The notes: generated from the letters alone by a model not told the origin. Shown: positions 16,333 through 25,971, counted from the stretch's first letter. The stretch is 64,000 nt of DNA from Cellulophaga sp. F20128 (GCF_023015805.1 NZ_JALKBA010000007.1:1-64000), one strand, 5' to 3'. Program-made: numbers and translations.

Positions 16333-18624
16333 TCATTTGTTTGTAAAATTTTTCACTTTCATCAACTCTGACAAACTAGTAGTAAATGGTATTGCAGAAG
16401 CTCTTCCAGACTTATAATTATTTAGTGCTCTAAAATTCCATGATAGATATTCAAATTCTTTAACTGAACAAGGTTCTAACTGTACAACCAAGTAACTTTC
16501 TTGCATAGGTTTTGGATAATCCAAACGCATTAAAGTATTCTTGCTGGTTACTCTATATTCAGGCTTTTTAATTTTAAAGATTCTAGATGACGAACTTTCA
16601 CCATTTATATGTAACAGCAAATATTTTGCACTCAATGTTTCTTGATTAAGTTTTAAAGCCCCTCTGTCATTATTCATCCTAAAATTATACAGTAGCTTTT
16701 TGTTAATCCAGTCATAGTGAGCCTCTGATTTACAATATCCAACTAAAACAAAAGTTTCATCTGGAATAAACGCTCTGTTTTCATTATAGGGTTCTGGTAA
16801 TGATTCTTTTACAATATCACTTTGCCTAGGAGGTGTTTTATATGTTTCAAAAGTGCGATAAGCAAGTTTTTCTCTTTGCGAAGCTCTATTAACAAAGTGT
16901 TCAATAATTTCTATAATGAAGGACTTAAGTTCCCCAATTCCACTATCCGTTTTTGATGGTCTAACAGGGAAAGCTCCTAATCCAGGTATAATCTCGTGAA
17001 AACCTTTTCTGTTTAGTGATTTATCTCCAGGATATAAAACATAGGCACCACCAGTTCTTCTAATGGCATCTTTATAGGCATGCATTTTTATTAAATCAGC
17101 ATTTTTATAGATTCCTTTTTTGTTCTCTGTTTTTTCTTCATCTAAATCTTTTGCAGTATTCTGCTCAATAAAATCAGTTAGATTGGCTATTTTATATTTT
17201 GCATCAAAGTGAACATGAACTATTAATTCTTGCTTTTCAGCTTCTTTTTCCGAAATACCAAATGGCCAGAATGATAGTGTGTAATCTGGTCTTAATGTTG
17301 TAGTCCAACTTCCGGAATCCGGATATTCTTTCTTTCCACTGAATGATCGATTATAGTTAAATTGAATGTTCAATTTTCTAGTGTCCGTTTCAAAGACACC
17401 TTTCAATGCAGTATATTTACCTTGTTTAATTTGAAGGTTTAGACCATCTTTTGAGGGCTTAATTAGTTCTGAAATATCTTTAGGGTCTATTTCGAAGAGT
17501 TCTTGAAATAAGTCTAGTAGTTTAAAGAAGAGCCAATATTCATATAGTGTAGCAATGTCCTTTTTTCCTGCTCCATACACATCTTCGCCTCCTTGCCAAA
17601 TCAGTTTGGCTGCTAGTTCAAACATTAGCCATGTTCTTAAAACCTCTCTATAACCTTCTTTTCTCTGGAGGATAGGGCTATTCAATTTTAAAGTTGTTGG
17701 TCTAGAAATATCTTTAAAAACAGAATGGTGTAATTGAGACTCTAACTCTCTTATTAATAAATTTGATTCAGAATCAAGATTTGAAGCTTTAGGAGCAGCT
17801 TTTTTGATATCGGAACAAAACTTTAAAAATGTTTCTAAAGCATGTTTAATAAAGCGATTTTCTGGTGTATCAACTGAATCTGTTTTACGGAGACTTGTAA
17901 TTCTTTCAGGAAGTGTTTTTAAACCACAACTTTCTAAATAATGACCGGTAGGTAAATTCGTTCTTTTTCCACCTTTAACTAATTCTTTTACATTGCTATT
18001 AGAAAACCTTCTTACACTTCTAATATCTTTTTCTTCATATGCGTCAGTCCATTTGGTTACAGGTGCTGTCACTATTCTATGAATAGCATCCTTAAACTCT
18101 GCCGAATTAATTATGGATTTAATGAAGGCAAATTTTTGATATAGTGTTTGACTATCTTTAGAAAAGTCAACATCAAAATGATGAGAAACTGGAGAATTAG
18201 ACTGTAAAAGTAAATCAGTACATTTCTCTGTGATGATTTCGAGCATGTCCCTGTAATCATCTCGATAGCCAGATTTAACGGATTGAATTTCTAATTTTAT
18301 TGATCCAAAATTTTCTTGATTGTCTTTTTTTAATAAAGGAATCTCTAGTGTTCCAACGAATATATTTGGTGAGATTGTACCTATGTTCGATTTACGTTTA
18401 TGCTGTTGAATTATATTATCACTAATATCACCAAGCATAAATTGATTGTCACTTATCTCATAGTCATAATAACACCCCTCAATTAACTGAAAGCGAGCTT
18501 CATTATTTTCAATAGCTGTTTCAATTCCATCAAATAAGGTTCCGTCTCTTTTGGAACTGATCCAAAGTTTTAATCCTTCTTGAACGGAATCTAAATTTAT
18601 TTCTATTTCAGATAATTCTTTCAT
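16333..18624 (-). CDS. DUF2357 PD-(D/E)XK nuclease, McrC-like restriction subunit
   Basis: 763 residues. Probably the nuclease partner of the McrB-like motor encoded three bases upstream. The first 300 residues match the DUF2357 type (FIKHALETFLKFC), and the C-terminal half carries a PD-(D/E)XK-like core: RPDYTLSFWPF, then VHVHFDAKYK with the DxK pair. A segment MHAYKDAIRRTGGAYVLYPG follows, as in McrC-type nucleases, where Met-His-x-Tyr-x-Asp is common. By analogy with LlaJI and McrBC it would cut DNA after NTP-driven translocation by the motor. Last gene of an operon with HTH, methyltransferase and motor. Confidence 0.8.
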   Translation of the reverse strand: MKELSEIEINLDSVQEGLKLWISSKRDGTLFDGIETAIENNEARFQLIEGCYYDYEISDNQFMLGDISDNIIQQHKRKSNIGTISPNIFVGTLEIPLLKKDNQENFGSIKLEIQSVKSGYRDDYRDMLEIITEKCTDLLLQSNSPVSHHFDVDFSKDSQTLYQKFAFIKSIINSAEFKDAIHRIVTAPVTKWTDAYEEKDIRSVRRFSNSNVKELVKGGKRTNLPTGHYLESCGLKTLPERITSLRKTDSVDTPENRFIKHALETFLKFCSDIKKAAPKASNLDSESNLLIRELESQLHHSVFKDISRPTTLKLNSPILQRKEGYREVLRTWLMFELAAKLIWQGGEDVYGAGKKDIATLYEYWLFFKLLDLFQELFEIDPKDISELIKPSKDGLNLQIKQGKYTALKGVFETDTRKLNIQFNYNRSFSGKKEYPDSGSWTTTLRPDYTLSFWPFGISEKEAEKQELIVHVHFDAKYKIANLTDFIEQNTAKDLDEEKTENKKGIYKNADLIKMHAYKDAIRRTGGAYVLYPGDKSLNRKGFHEIIPGLGAFPVRPSKTDSGIGELKSFIIEIIEHFVNRASQREKLAYRTFETYKTPPRQSDIVKESLPEPYNENRAFIPDETFVLVGYCKSEAHYDWINKKLLYNFRMNNDRGALKLNQETLSAKYLLLHINGESSSSRIFKIKKPEYRVTSKNTLMRLDYPKPMQESYLVVQLEPCSVKEFEYLSWNFRALNNYKSGRASAIPFTTSLSELMKVKNFTNK

Positions 18625-18627
18625 CTT

Positions 18628-20874
18628 CTAAGCCTCAGCATAACTTGCGAATCCATTATCTACTGCTCCTTTATACATCCTTGCAATTTTTTCTAAAGAC
18701 AGTGGATATAGTACCTTATCATTTGAGTAATCAAAATCAACTTTATCGAAAACATCTTTAACCACCTTTAAATCCTTTGTCAAACAAAAACCGCCTAAAG
18801 TCTCTAGGATCGGAGATAACTTTCTTCTTGAACCATGAAGCTTTGGAAGTAACTTTTGCATAATAGCAATATCTAACTTTTCAGAAGTCGTTAGTACATT
18901 GTTTAAAGTATCTAATTGATTAATCAATCTCAGAATCTCAGAAGCACTTCTATAACCAAACTCTGCACCTGTTTTTTGTAATTCACCAAAGAAATTAAGT
19001 AGTGTTTTAGTGATTACATCTAGGTCTTTGGTGGTAAACGATTTGATGTTTGAAAGACTTATAAAGTTTTGAGCCATATTTGCTCCTTTAGCTAACAAAG
19101 CTTTCATATTTAGATCGTTTGCTTTGCCAAGGAAACCTTCCATTTCGCTATTATTAATGCGAAACTCTATTGTATTCGCTCTATCTAAAACTTTTGGACT
19201 AAACATATTGGTGGTTTCATCAATATTTACTGTGCCTATTATAAATAAATTTGCTGGAACTTTAAGTTTTGAAGGAACACCATTATCCACAGTACCATCA
19301 GCATAAAGTGGAATTTCTTCATTCGATTCCATTACACTTAGAAAATCCGCAAAATACCTTTCAACATGACTCAAATTCATCTCATCTAATATCAGAAAAT
19401 GCGGAAGTTCAGGATTGGAGCTTGCTTGTAATATCAAGTCTATTACACCACTATCAGGCTTTACATATTCTTCCGGTTTTAATGCGTTAGGATAGCCGAG
19501 CAACGGTTCTCGATTGGTCCAATCTGCGCCTACCGGAATAATGCGATACTGACTTTCTTCTTGACAAATCCATTGTACATAGGCTTGGGATAACTTAGTC
19601 TTACCTGATCCGGATAAACCCGTTAAGATGACAAATGGTTTGGTCAGAAGGGAGCTAACAAATCGAGTAATGAGTTTGTCTGTGTATACTAAACCAGCAC
19701 TTTTACAATCAGCTTGAAAACTTTTGATGTCAAATGATATTTGCTTTATTAAATCATTTTTAATATCAATTTCATTAACAATTGGCTCATAATCTTTTTC
19801 AAGAACGTTTATACTTTTTGAATTCAAATAATATCGCTTGGATTTATCTTTTAATTCTATCAAATCAAGATATCCAAAATTCGAGAGGAACAGTAAATAT
19901 TCTTTTACCATTCTAAAATCATTATCACCAGGCGTACAGTTGGGCCATGATTTATATGGTTGCGTGTTACTTCTATAGCCAAATATTTCATTAACATATT
20001 GTCTCATAGGTAATTTTGAATACACTGAAAGTGGAATAATTATATCCTTAAGTTCTTCCGGAGATATGTACCAGTTAGACGGTGATTTAGATTGGCGTTT
20101 GATCTCGAATAAAATATTAAATATCAATTTAATAGGTGATACTTCGATGTTGTTGACACGCCATTCTTGAATGATTTCGTTTGATTCTATATGAACGTTG
20201 GGCAACGTAAAATTTGAATATAAATGTCTAATGAAGTCGTCATAACTAGGATTATCTTCTGCCATTGAAATCCCTAGGCGAGTAAGGTTAATTATGCCTC
20301 CAGTAGAATTTTCTAGTAGCTTAAGTGCCTTCCAATATTGCCCAGAATTCTCAATTATATTTTTATTTAATCCTCTATCTACCTTTGCTAAGTCAATTCT
20401 AGTTTCAAGTTCGGTTTGTAGTTCTAAAAGGTCATCTTGAAACTCTTGTGTAGTATGCTTCTGACCATTATGTTTGTATAGTATGCGTAATACTCCAATT
20501 AATATTTCGGGCGAATTTATTCCCTCGCTTGGAGTAGTTACTGCCCATCTCCATTTAAAATTTTCAAAAGGTATAATTGGTGGAATTTTAAATAGGGTCG
20601 TATCTTCTTTTACTTCCATAAACTTTATATAATGATTTAAAGCGGCCGAATACATATTGTTCCCAGATGTGTTACGGTCTATAAAGGATTGATCCTTTTT
20701 GATCTGATGAGCAAATTCTTCTACATTTGAAGTTTCCCAACTTTCTATTTCAGGAATATTATTCTCTTTAGCAATTTGGTTGATTAATTTAAAAGCGCCT
20801 ATATAACTATTAACTGTGGATTCACTTTTACCTTTTATTTTCAAATATTGTTCAAAATCGTTTACCTGTCCCAT
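18628..20874 (-). CDS. McrB-like AAA+ NTPase of a restriction system
   Basis: 748 residues. Walker A GLSGSGKTKL at about 419-428, Walker B HFLILDEMNLSHVERYFADFL (split here as FLILDEMNLSH) and the McrB-type sensor GTVNIDETTNMFSPKVLDRA identify an McrB-like motor. About residues 1-90 (VNDFEQYLKIKGKSESTVNS) resemble the SAM-like core-binding domain of tyrosine recombinases, an unusual front end. A middle region (about 110-250) looks like a winged-helix DNA-binding part. It probably recognises DNA and drives the DUF2357 nuclease. Eight bases separate it from the methyltransferase stop and three from the nuclease start. GTP versus ATP use cannot be settled by eye. Confidence 0.85.
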   Translation of the reverse strand: MGQVNDFEQYLKIKGKSESTVNSYIGAFKLINQIAKENNIPEIESWETSNVEEFAHQIKKDQSFIDRNTSGNNMYSAALNHYIKFMEVKEDTTLFKIPPIIPFENFKWRWAVTTPSEGINSPEILIGVLRILYKHNGQKHTTQEFQDDLLELQTELETRIDLAKVDRGLNKNIIENSGQYWKALKLLENSTGGIINLTRLGISMAEDNPSYDDFIRHLYSNFTLPNVHIESNEIIQEWRVNNIEVSPIKLIFNILFEIKRQSKSPSNWYISPEELKDIIIPLSVYSKLPMRQYVNEIFGYRSNTQPYKSWPNCTPGDNDFRMVKEYLLFLSNFGYLDLIELKDKSKRYYLNSKSINVLEKDYEPIVNEIDIKNDLIKQISFDIKSFQADCKSAGLVYTDKLITRFVSSLLTKPFVILTGLSGSGKTKLSQAYVQWICQEESQYRIIPVGADWTNREPLLGYPNALKPEEYVKPDSGVIDLILQASSNPELPHFLILDEMNLSHVERYFADFLSVMESNEEIPLYADGTVDNGVPSKLKVPANLFIIGTVNIDETTNMFSPKVLDRANTIEFRINNSEMEGFLGKANDLNMKALLAKGANMAQNFISLSNIKSFTTKDLDVITKTLLNFFGELQKTGAEFGYRSASEILRLINQLDTLNNVLTTSEKLDIAIMQKLLPKLHGSRRKLSPILETLGGFCLTKDLKVVKDVFDKVDFDYSNDKVLYPLSLEKIARMYKGAVDNGFASYAEA

Positions 20875-20882
20875 CTGTTTTT

Positions 20883-23081
20883 TTACTTGTTTTTATCAAC
20901 GAAAGAATAATGCACTAACCCACTTAAGTTCTCTTCCTTCCAATCATTAACAATGGCCTTTTTAATTGCATTCGCAAATACTTCAGCTGCCATAGGAGGA
21001 AATGCATTACCAACTTGTTTACATTGTTGTCCATGATTTCCTAAAAATTCAATTGAATCAGGAAATGTTTGAATTCTTGCAGCCTCTCTTACCGTAAGCT
21101 GTCTATCAAGCCACGGATGTATAGGGAACGCACTATGCCCAGGAACAAGAGTGTGGCTGGGTTGATTTCGGTCTAATCTAAATAACACCTTGCTAAAGCT
21201 CTTTATAAGCTTGCCAGTTCTACTGTATTTTAAATGTTCGGGTAAATCATCAGGATTTATTTTACACCCTTCGGTTATATAAGAAAATCGCTCAACAACT
21301 TCTGGTGAATGATTCATTGGAATGTGATTTTTAAATTTGGTTTGTGACTTATCTGTTTCTAACCCTGTTATTACTTGATTTATGCTCCTATACGGTTTTT
21401 CCCAATCTTCAGGTTTTGAATAAAATTTAGGTTTAGGCCATGGTATAATATTACCAGTTCTGTTAGCTAGAAAAATGAAACGTTTTCTTTTTTGTGGCAC
21501 TCCATAATCAGCTGTATTAATGATTTTGTAATCATAATTGTTGTAACCTAATTCTTTTACTCTTTCTATAAAATTCTCTAGGAAATACCCATCTGCTAAG
21601 TTGATTAAACCAGCGACATTCTCCATCATTAGCCATTTAGGATTAAATTCCTCTACGTATTTTAAGTAGGTAAATATTAAATCATTTCTTATGTCATCAT
21701 GTGGATTGTGCGATTGTGATTTCACAAACCTTCGTTTGCCAAACATTGAAAAACCTTGACATGGTGGACCACCTACAATAACATCAATTTCCTTATTTCC
21801 CACAACATTTTTTACATTCTCAAAAATTGATTCATTAGATAAATCACCTTCAATAAAAGGTACGTTTTTGTGGTTGTGTCTGAAAGTCTTTGCAACACCT
21901 GGATCAAAGTCTGCACTAAGCACATGTTGATATCCAGCTTGTTCGTATCCTATCCCAATTCCGCCTGCTCCAGAGAATAAATCAATGAAGCTAAGTTTGT
22001 TTTCGGATTTATTAATTACATTTTTTTCAATCAAACTATTTCTTTTTAACAGTAAATTCTCTTCTGAACCGTTGTAATTTTTATCCAAGATATGTTTTTT
22101 AAGTTCTCTTGCAATATGAGCACCCATTAAAGGAGGTACGGCATTTCCAACTAGAATACACTGTTCTTTTCGTGCTCCTGTAAAAATGTGTGAATCAGGA
22201 AAAGTTTGAATTCTAGCTGCTTCTCTTGGTGTTAAACTTCTATCCAAAGTAGGATGAACGGGAAAGGCATTGTTACCAGGAACCATAGTAGGAGCTAATT
22301 CCTTTCTATGTAGTCTGACATATGTATTTCCAAAGTTTTTACGTCTAATTTCAATTGGCAATTCTTCTGGTGGGGGAAGTTTGCCTCCCTCAGGGATAAG
22401 TTTATATCGCTTTAGAACTATTTCTCCATGTGTAAGTGCTAAATGATTAGGGAATTTTTCATCTTTTTTAATTAAATCACCGATAGCTTCCTGAACATTC
22501 TTTTTCGCTTTTAAAATGCCAATAGAATCATTGCTTTGTGGTGGGTACTTGAAAAGCTTATTTACCTTAGTCCCCACAATTATCACACGCTCTCTTTTTT
22601 GCGGAACACCATAATCCTTAGAATTCAAAACTTTTAGATATATATCATATCCAATTTTTGAAAAACTGTTAGCAACCATGTTTAAATATCTTCCTTTGAA
22701 CATAGATTTAATCCCCTTTACATTTTCAAAAACAAAACATTTAGGCTCTAAATCGTCAACAAGGCGAGAGTAAGCTTCAAATAATACATTTCTTGGATCT
22801 GCCGAATTTTTATCGCCCATTACAGAAAAGCCTTGACAAGGAGGCCCTCCAATAATTACATCTGGCTTAACACCATTTGTACTTTCCAATATATCATGTG
22901 AGGTCAGAGTTGTAATGTCTTTACATATAAATGGAATATCTGGATAATTTAAATTCATTGTGTTTTCACTTTCCTTCCATATATCAGAAGCTCCTATAAT
23001 TTCAAACCCAGCTTCTTTGAAACCAATATCTAAACCTCCTCCTCCAGTGAAAAGGCCATATACTTTTAATTTTTCATTCAT
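20883..23081 (-). CDS. Fused double cytosine-C5 DNA methyltransferase
   Basis: 732 residues containing two complete m5C methyltransferase domains in tandem. Domain 1 (about 5-335): motif I LFTGGGGLDIGF, motif IV IIGGPPCQGFS with the catalytic Cys, ENV, QKRERVIIVG, and a final RIQTFPDSHIF. Domain 2 (about 365-715): LFSGAGGIGIGY, VIVGGPPCQGFS, MENVAGL, QKRKRFIFLA, and RIQTFPDSIEF. Each has its own variable target-recognition stretch. Two activities in one chain would protect both strands of an asymmetric site, as the separate M1 and M2 of LlaJI do. ATG 23081 overlaps the HTH stop by eight bases; a TTG at 23087 is the alternative. Confidence 0.92.
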   Translation of the reverse strand: MNEKLKVYGLFTGGGGLDIGFKEAGFEIIGASDIWKESENTMNLNYPDIPFICKDITTLTSHDILESTNGVKPDVIIGGPPCQGFSVMGDKNSADPRNVLFEAYSRLVDDLEPKCFVFENVKGIKSMFKGRYLNMVANSFSKIGYDIYLKVLNSKDYGVPQKRERVIIVGTKVNKLFKYPPQSNDSIGILKAKKNVQEAIGDLIKKDEKFPNHLALTHGEIVLKRYKLIPEGGKLPPPEELPIEIRRKNFGNTYVRLHRKELAPTMVPGNNAFPVHPTLDRSLTPREAARIQTFPDSHIFTGARKEQCILVGNAVPPLMGAHIARELKKHILDKNYNGSEENLLLKRNSLIEKNVINKSENKLSFIDLFSGAGGIGIGYEQAGYQHVLSADFDPGVAKTFRHNHKNVPFIEGDLSNESIFENVKNVVGNKEIDVIVGGPPCQGFSMFGKRRFVKSQSHNPHDDIRNDLIFTYLKYVEEFNPKWLMMENVAGLINLADGYFLENFIERVKELGYNNYDYKIINTADYGVPQKRKRFIFLANRTGNIIPWPKPKFYSKPEDWEKPYRSINQVITGLETDKSQTKFKNHIPMNHSPEVVERFSYITEGCKINPDDLPEHLKYSRTGKLIKSFSKVLFRLDRNQPSHTLVPGHSAFPIHPWLDRQLTVREAARIQTFPDSIEFLGNHGQQCKQVGNAFPPMAAEVFANAIKKAIVNDWKEENLSGLVHYSFVDKNK

Positions 23082-23265
23082 GTTCAACTAGTAGTTCTTT
23101 TACACTGATGTTTAATATCTCAGCGATTTCATATAAACACTCAATACTTGGTTGTCTTCTATTTTGAACATATGAGTTTACCATATTGTAGCTCTTACCC
23201 AACTGTTCAGCTAACCAAATTTGCTTAATACCTTTTTCTTCTAAAACCTCTTTTATTCGGTTCAT
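23074..23265 (-). CDS. XRE-type HTH regulator, controller-like protein
   Basis: 63 residues, almost all one helix-turn-helix domain: MNRIKEVLEEKGIKQIWLAE, the recognition region KSYNMVNSYVQNRRQPS and LNISVKELL. Size and place, directly ahead of and overlapping the methyltransferase, fit a restriction-modification controller that delays nuclease expression. Its control region (23266-23361) has CTCAT-TAC-ATGAG at 23317-23329 and a direct repeat TTATCATYTCAT, which are candidate operators. Confidence 0.82.
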   Translation of the reverse strand: MNRIKEVLEEKGIKQIWLAEQLGKSYNMVNSYVQNRRQPSIECLYEIAEILNISVKELLVEHE

Positions 23266-23316
23266 TTTTTTGAATTGTTTAATTCAGCGTACAAAATAGG
23301 AATAATAATTTATCAT

Positions 23317-23329
23317 CTCATTACATGAG
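23317..23329. promoter_or_regulatory. Candidate operator of the HTH controller
   Basis: Inverted repeat CTCAT-TAC-ATGAG about 55 bases upstream of the HTH gene, embedded in a direct repeat TTATCATCTCAT / TTATCATTTCAT. Position fits autoregulation. Confidence 0.35.
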
Positions 23330-23361
23330 TACTAAAGTTATCATTTCATAAAAGTGAGAGG

Positions 23362-23390
23362 TAAAAAAAGGAACCTACAAAACAGTAGGC
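23362..23390 (-). terminator. Terminator of the DUF2075 operon
   Basis: On the minus strand CCTAC-TGTTTT-GTAGG is followed by TTCC and a run of seven T. It lies about 60 bases after the DUF2075 stop and separates this operon from the restriction operon. Confidence 0.6.
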
Positions 23391-23449
23391 ATATAGAATA
23401 TTTGGTAGTAGCCTTGGAGTTCGTTTTACAAATCCTTGCTAATGGGTTT

Positions 23450-25642
23450 TTATTCCAATACACCTTCAAAAACACCGACAACTTTAAATGATGATAAATC
23501 TTCATCTTCTAGTATTATATTTTCATAAGTATTATCTGTTGATAAAGGTTTTAAAATAATGGATTGGTGTTTCCAACCATTCTCATCTTCATATTTTTTA
23601 CTTTCATATTCTTTAACGGTATAACAAGAACCGAAATCCAAATCATGAATATTGGTATGTTCAACCAAAACTATTTGCCCATTCCTAGAACCGCCAGAGT
23701 ATTTTCTAAATAAACAGTAAGTCCCATTTGGGATTACTTTATTCATAGACTCCCCAACTACCTGGCACGCAAATAAGTCTTTACTAGGTTTAATTTTATC
23801 AGGAATATTAAGCCAATTTACCTCTTCAACTTGTTGTATTTCACCAAAGTTTCCAGCGGCAACTTGAAGATCATATAGTGGAATGGCATTTTCAAACGGT
23901 TTTATATTTTCCGTTTTGAATACGATTTTTGTTATAGGCTGTTCAGATTTATAGTTCGGGATAAAAGTTTTAAAATATTCCCTCAATAAAGGATCGCAGA
24001 CATAAACATAGGTGCCTTTAATCCCCCTAAGCATAATTGTTTTATAAATGTTTATAATAAAAGCTTTTAGTTCCTTGGGGTCTTTAATGGATTGTTTGCC
24101 ATTTTTATCAAAGTAGTTTTCCTCATTAACAATGATTTCTTTTGTCTCAGGATCAAATGATATTTCGTTTCCGAATATTATTCCTGAATAGTTAAGATCA
24201 TACCCTTGCGTAGTATGTATACATCCCACTTCGTTTATAGACCCTTCTGAATTTATCCAATCATTGGCTGTTCCGTTCCACTTTAGTTGTACATCGTCTA
24301 TTTTAATGTCAAAAGCATCTTTATCTTTATTTGATATCCAAGCCCAAGAATAACCAGCAATAAGTCGTGAAAGTCCACTTTCTTTATCCCGTAATTTTAT
24401 TTGTTCTATCATTGTTTCTAGCGAATCGAACAATGTAAACTCATACTCCTTTGAATTGAATTTTGGAGCTTCTTCCCTTAATCTTGTGTGTAACAGAGCG
24501 TCTATATAATCTACGTAGGCATTTCCTCCTTTTACTCGAAACTGAGACTTTAACTTAAGTATAGAAGTTTGCTTATTTTCTTTGAGGAGGTCAAAATCCT
24601 CTTTTTTAGCATCCGATGGCTTAATTGATTGCCCTTCATCATAGAATAAAACGGTATTCTTAGACTGCATTATAACCCAATCTAATTCACTTGAATTGTG
24701 TTTGTCTAAATTCAATGCCAGACAAGCTTTGTCATAAGCTCCAAAATAGGCACCTAGATTTACCCTACGTCTTAATCTATGGGATTCATCCACAACAAGC
24801 AGGTCATATTTTTCTTTACTCACCTGTGCTGGACCAATAACCATACTTGCACTTAATCCTTTAATATTTTTAAAGACTTTTTTTAGGGTAGTTCTAAATG
24901 AAGACATAGGTACCACCAATGCCATTTTAGGATTGGGAAGAACCTTTTTTATTTGGTCTACCAAATCAATAAAAACCTTTTCTTCTGTACCAAATTCATT
25001 AAAACTAAAATCCTCTAGTTCACTAGACAGCATTTTAAAAAGAAAAATTGCTAAAATTGTCTTCCCTGTCCCAGCTCCTCCTTCTACAATGATATTGTCA
25101 TTTTTACCAGTTACTAGACTCTGCAAAATTTGAAGAAGGCCTTGACTTTGTTCTTTCGTTAAGCTTTTATAGGGTGAATACTTAAATAGGTCAGAGTTAT
25201 CAATGTGTTCAATAGAATGTTTAGAGATACCTTCTGCCCGAAGTTGATTCCAAATTGTATTAAATATATCCCAATAGACTTCTTTCTTTTGATAATAATT
25301 ATGATTCGCCAGACCAAGATTTCCGTTTAACAGCTTGAACATATTATCTCCTGACATGTATTTTATCAGGTTGGATTCTATATCTAGAGTAGCTGACTTA
25401 TTGAATTTTTCACTAGTGATTAAATGAACAGATGTAAGGATACTTTTAGTCTTGTGCTTTAAATGAGTGCCCATTCTAGAATAGGCGTCCGTGGTTTCAC
25501 CAATATAAGCTGTTTTGGTTTCACCATCACTCAGGATATATACTAGCGGCCAAAGGTCTTTGGCAAAATGATTATTGCTGAAATTTTCAAATAGACTATT
25601 TTCAAAATCATAATGATTTACTGTTACTTGCGTTGAAATCAT
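23450..25642 (-). CDS. GIY-YIG nuclease + DUF2075 helicase + S24/LexA-like fusion
   Basis: 730 residues in three parts. Residues about 30-130 form a GIY-YIG nuclease (VYILSDG, AYIGETT, Arg in SRMGTHLK, catalytic Glu in DIESNLIKYM). About 165-600 is the SF1-like DUF2075 NTPase: Walker A VEGGAGTGKTILA, Walker B LLVVDESHRLRR, LFYDEGQSIKP, LKSQFRVKGG, HTTQGYDLNYSG and MLRGIKGTYVYVCD. The C-terminus (about 630-730) resembles the S24/LexA fold, with VVGESMNKVIPNGTYC holding the Ser of a Ser-Lys dyad. DNA damage sensing, phage defence or both are possible; substrate unknown. Its start shares one base with the MazG-like stop (TAATG), so the two are translationally coupled. Confidence 0.85.
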   Translation of the reverse strand: MISTQVTVNHYDFENSLFENFSNNHFAKDLWPLVYILSDGETKTAYIGETTDAYSRMGTHLKHKTKSILTSVHLITSEKFNKSATLDIESNLIKYMSGDNMFKLLNGNLGLANHNYYQKKEVYWDIFNTIWNQLRAEGISKHSIEHIDNSDLFKYSPYKSLTKEQSQGLLQILQSLVTGKNDNIIVEGGAGTGKTILAIFLFKMLSSELEDFSFNEFGTEEKVFIDLVDQIKKVLPNPKMALVVPMSSFRTTLKKVFKNIKGLSASMVIGPAQVSKEKYDLLVVDESHRLRRRVNLGAYFGAYDKACLALNLDKHNSSELDWVIMQSKNTVLFYDEGQSIKPSDAKKEDFDLLKENKQTSILKLKSQFRVKGGNAYVDYIDALLHTRLREEAPKFNSKEYEFTLFDSLETMIEQIKLRDKESGLSRLIAGYSWAWISNKDKDAFDIKIDDVQLKWNGTANDWINSEGSINEVGCIHTTQGYDLNYSGIIFGNEISFDPETKEIIVNEENYFDKNGKQSIKDPKELKAFIINIYKTIMLRGIKGTYVYVCDPLLREYFKTFIPNYKSEQPITKIVFKTENIKPFENAIPLYDLQVAAGNFGEIQQVEEVNWLNIPDKIKPSKDLFACQVVGESMNKVIPNGTYCLFRKYSGGSRNGQIVLVEHTNIHDLDFGSCYTVKEYESKKYEDENGWKHQSIILKPLSTDNTYENIILEDEDLSSFKVVGVFEGVLE

Positions 25643-25971
25643 TAAAGCTCTGTATATTTTTTAGCGGTTCCTTTTGCTTTTTCTACTGGGTATTTTTCTC
25701 CATTTTTTTTAATTTTTTCCAATAGAATTTCTTTAACATCAAATCCATATTTTTCCGCTAAAAGGAAAGCATAAGCGAGTACATCTGCCAATTCTTCTTT
25801 TACTTTTTCTTTGCCCGCTTCTTCAGAAGATTTCCATAAGAAATTTTCTAAAAGTTCGCCTGCTTCAATATTAAGAGCAACGGCAAGGTCTTTCGGATTG
25901 TGAAACTGTTCCCAATCCCTTTCGTTTCTGAATTTAATTAGGGCATCTGTTAATTCTTTTATGTCACTCAT
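25642..25971 (-). CDS. MazG-like nucleotide pyrophosphohydrolase (dCTPase-type)
   Basis: 109 residues, all-alpha NTP-PPase fold. Metal-binding acidic residues stand in EAGELLENFLW and KEELADVLAYAFLLAEKYG, and the end KNGEKYPVEKAKGTAKKYTEL is typical of the dCTP pyrophosphatase (DCTPP1/RS21-C6-like) branch. It would hydrolyse dCTP or modified dCTP to the monophosphate and pyrophosphate. Its coupling to the nuclease-helicase gene, next to a cytosine methylation system, suggests a nucleotide-pool role in defence (inference). Confidence 0.85.
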   Translation of the reverse strand: MSDIKELTDALIKFRNERDWEQFHNPKDLAVALNIEAGELLENFLWKSSEEAGKEKVKEELADVLAYAFLLAEKYGFDVKEILLEKIKKNGEKYPVEKAKGTAKKYTEL

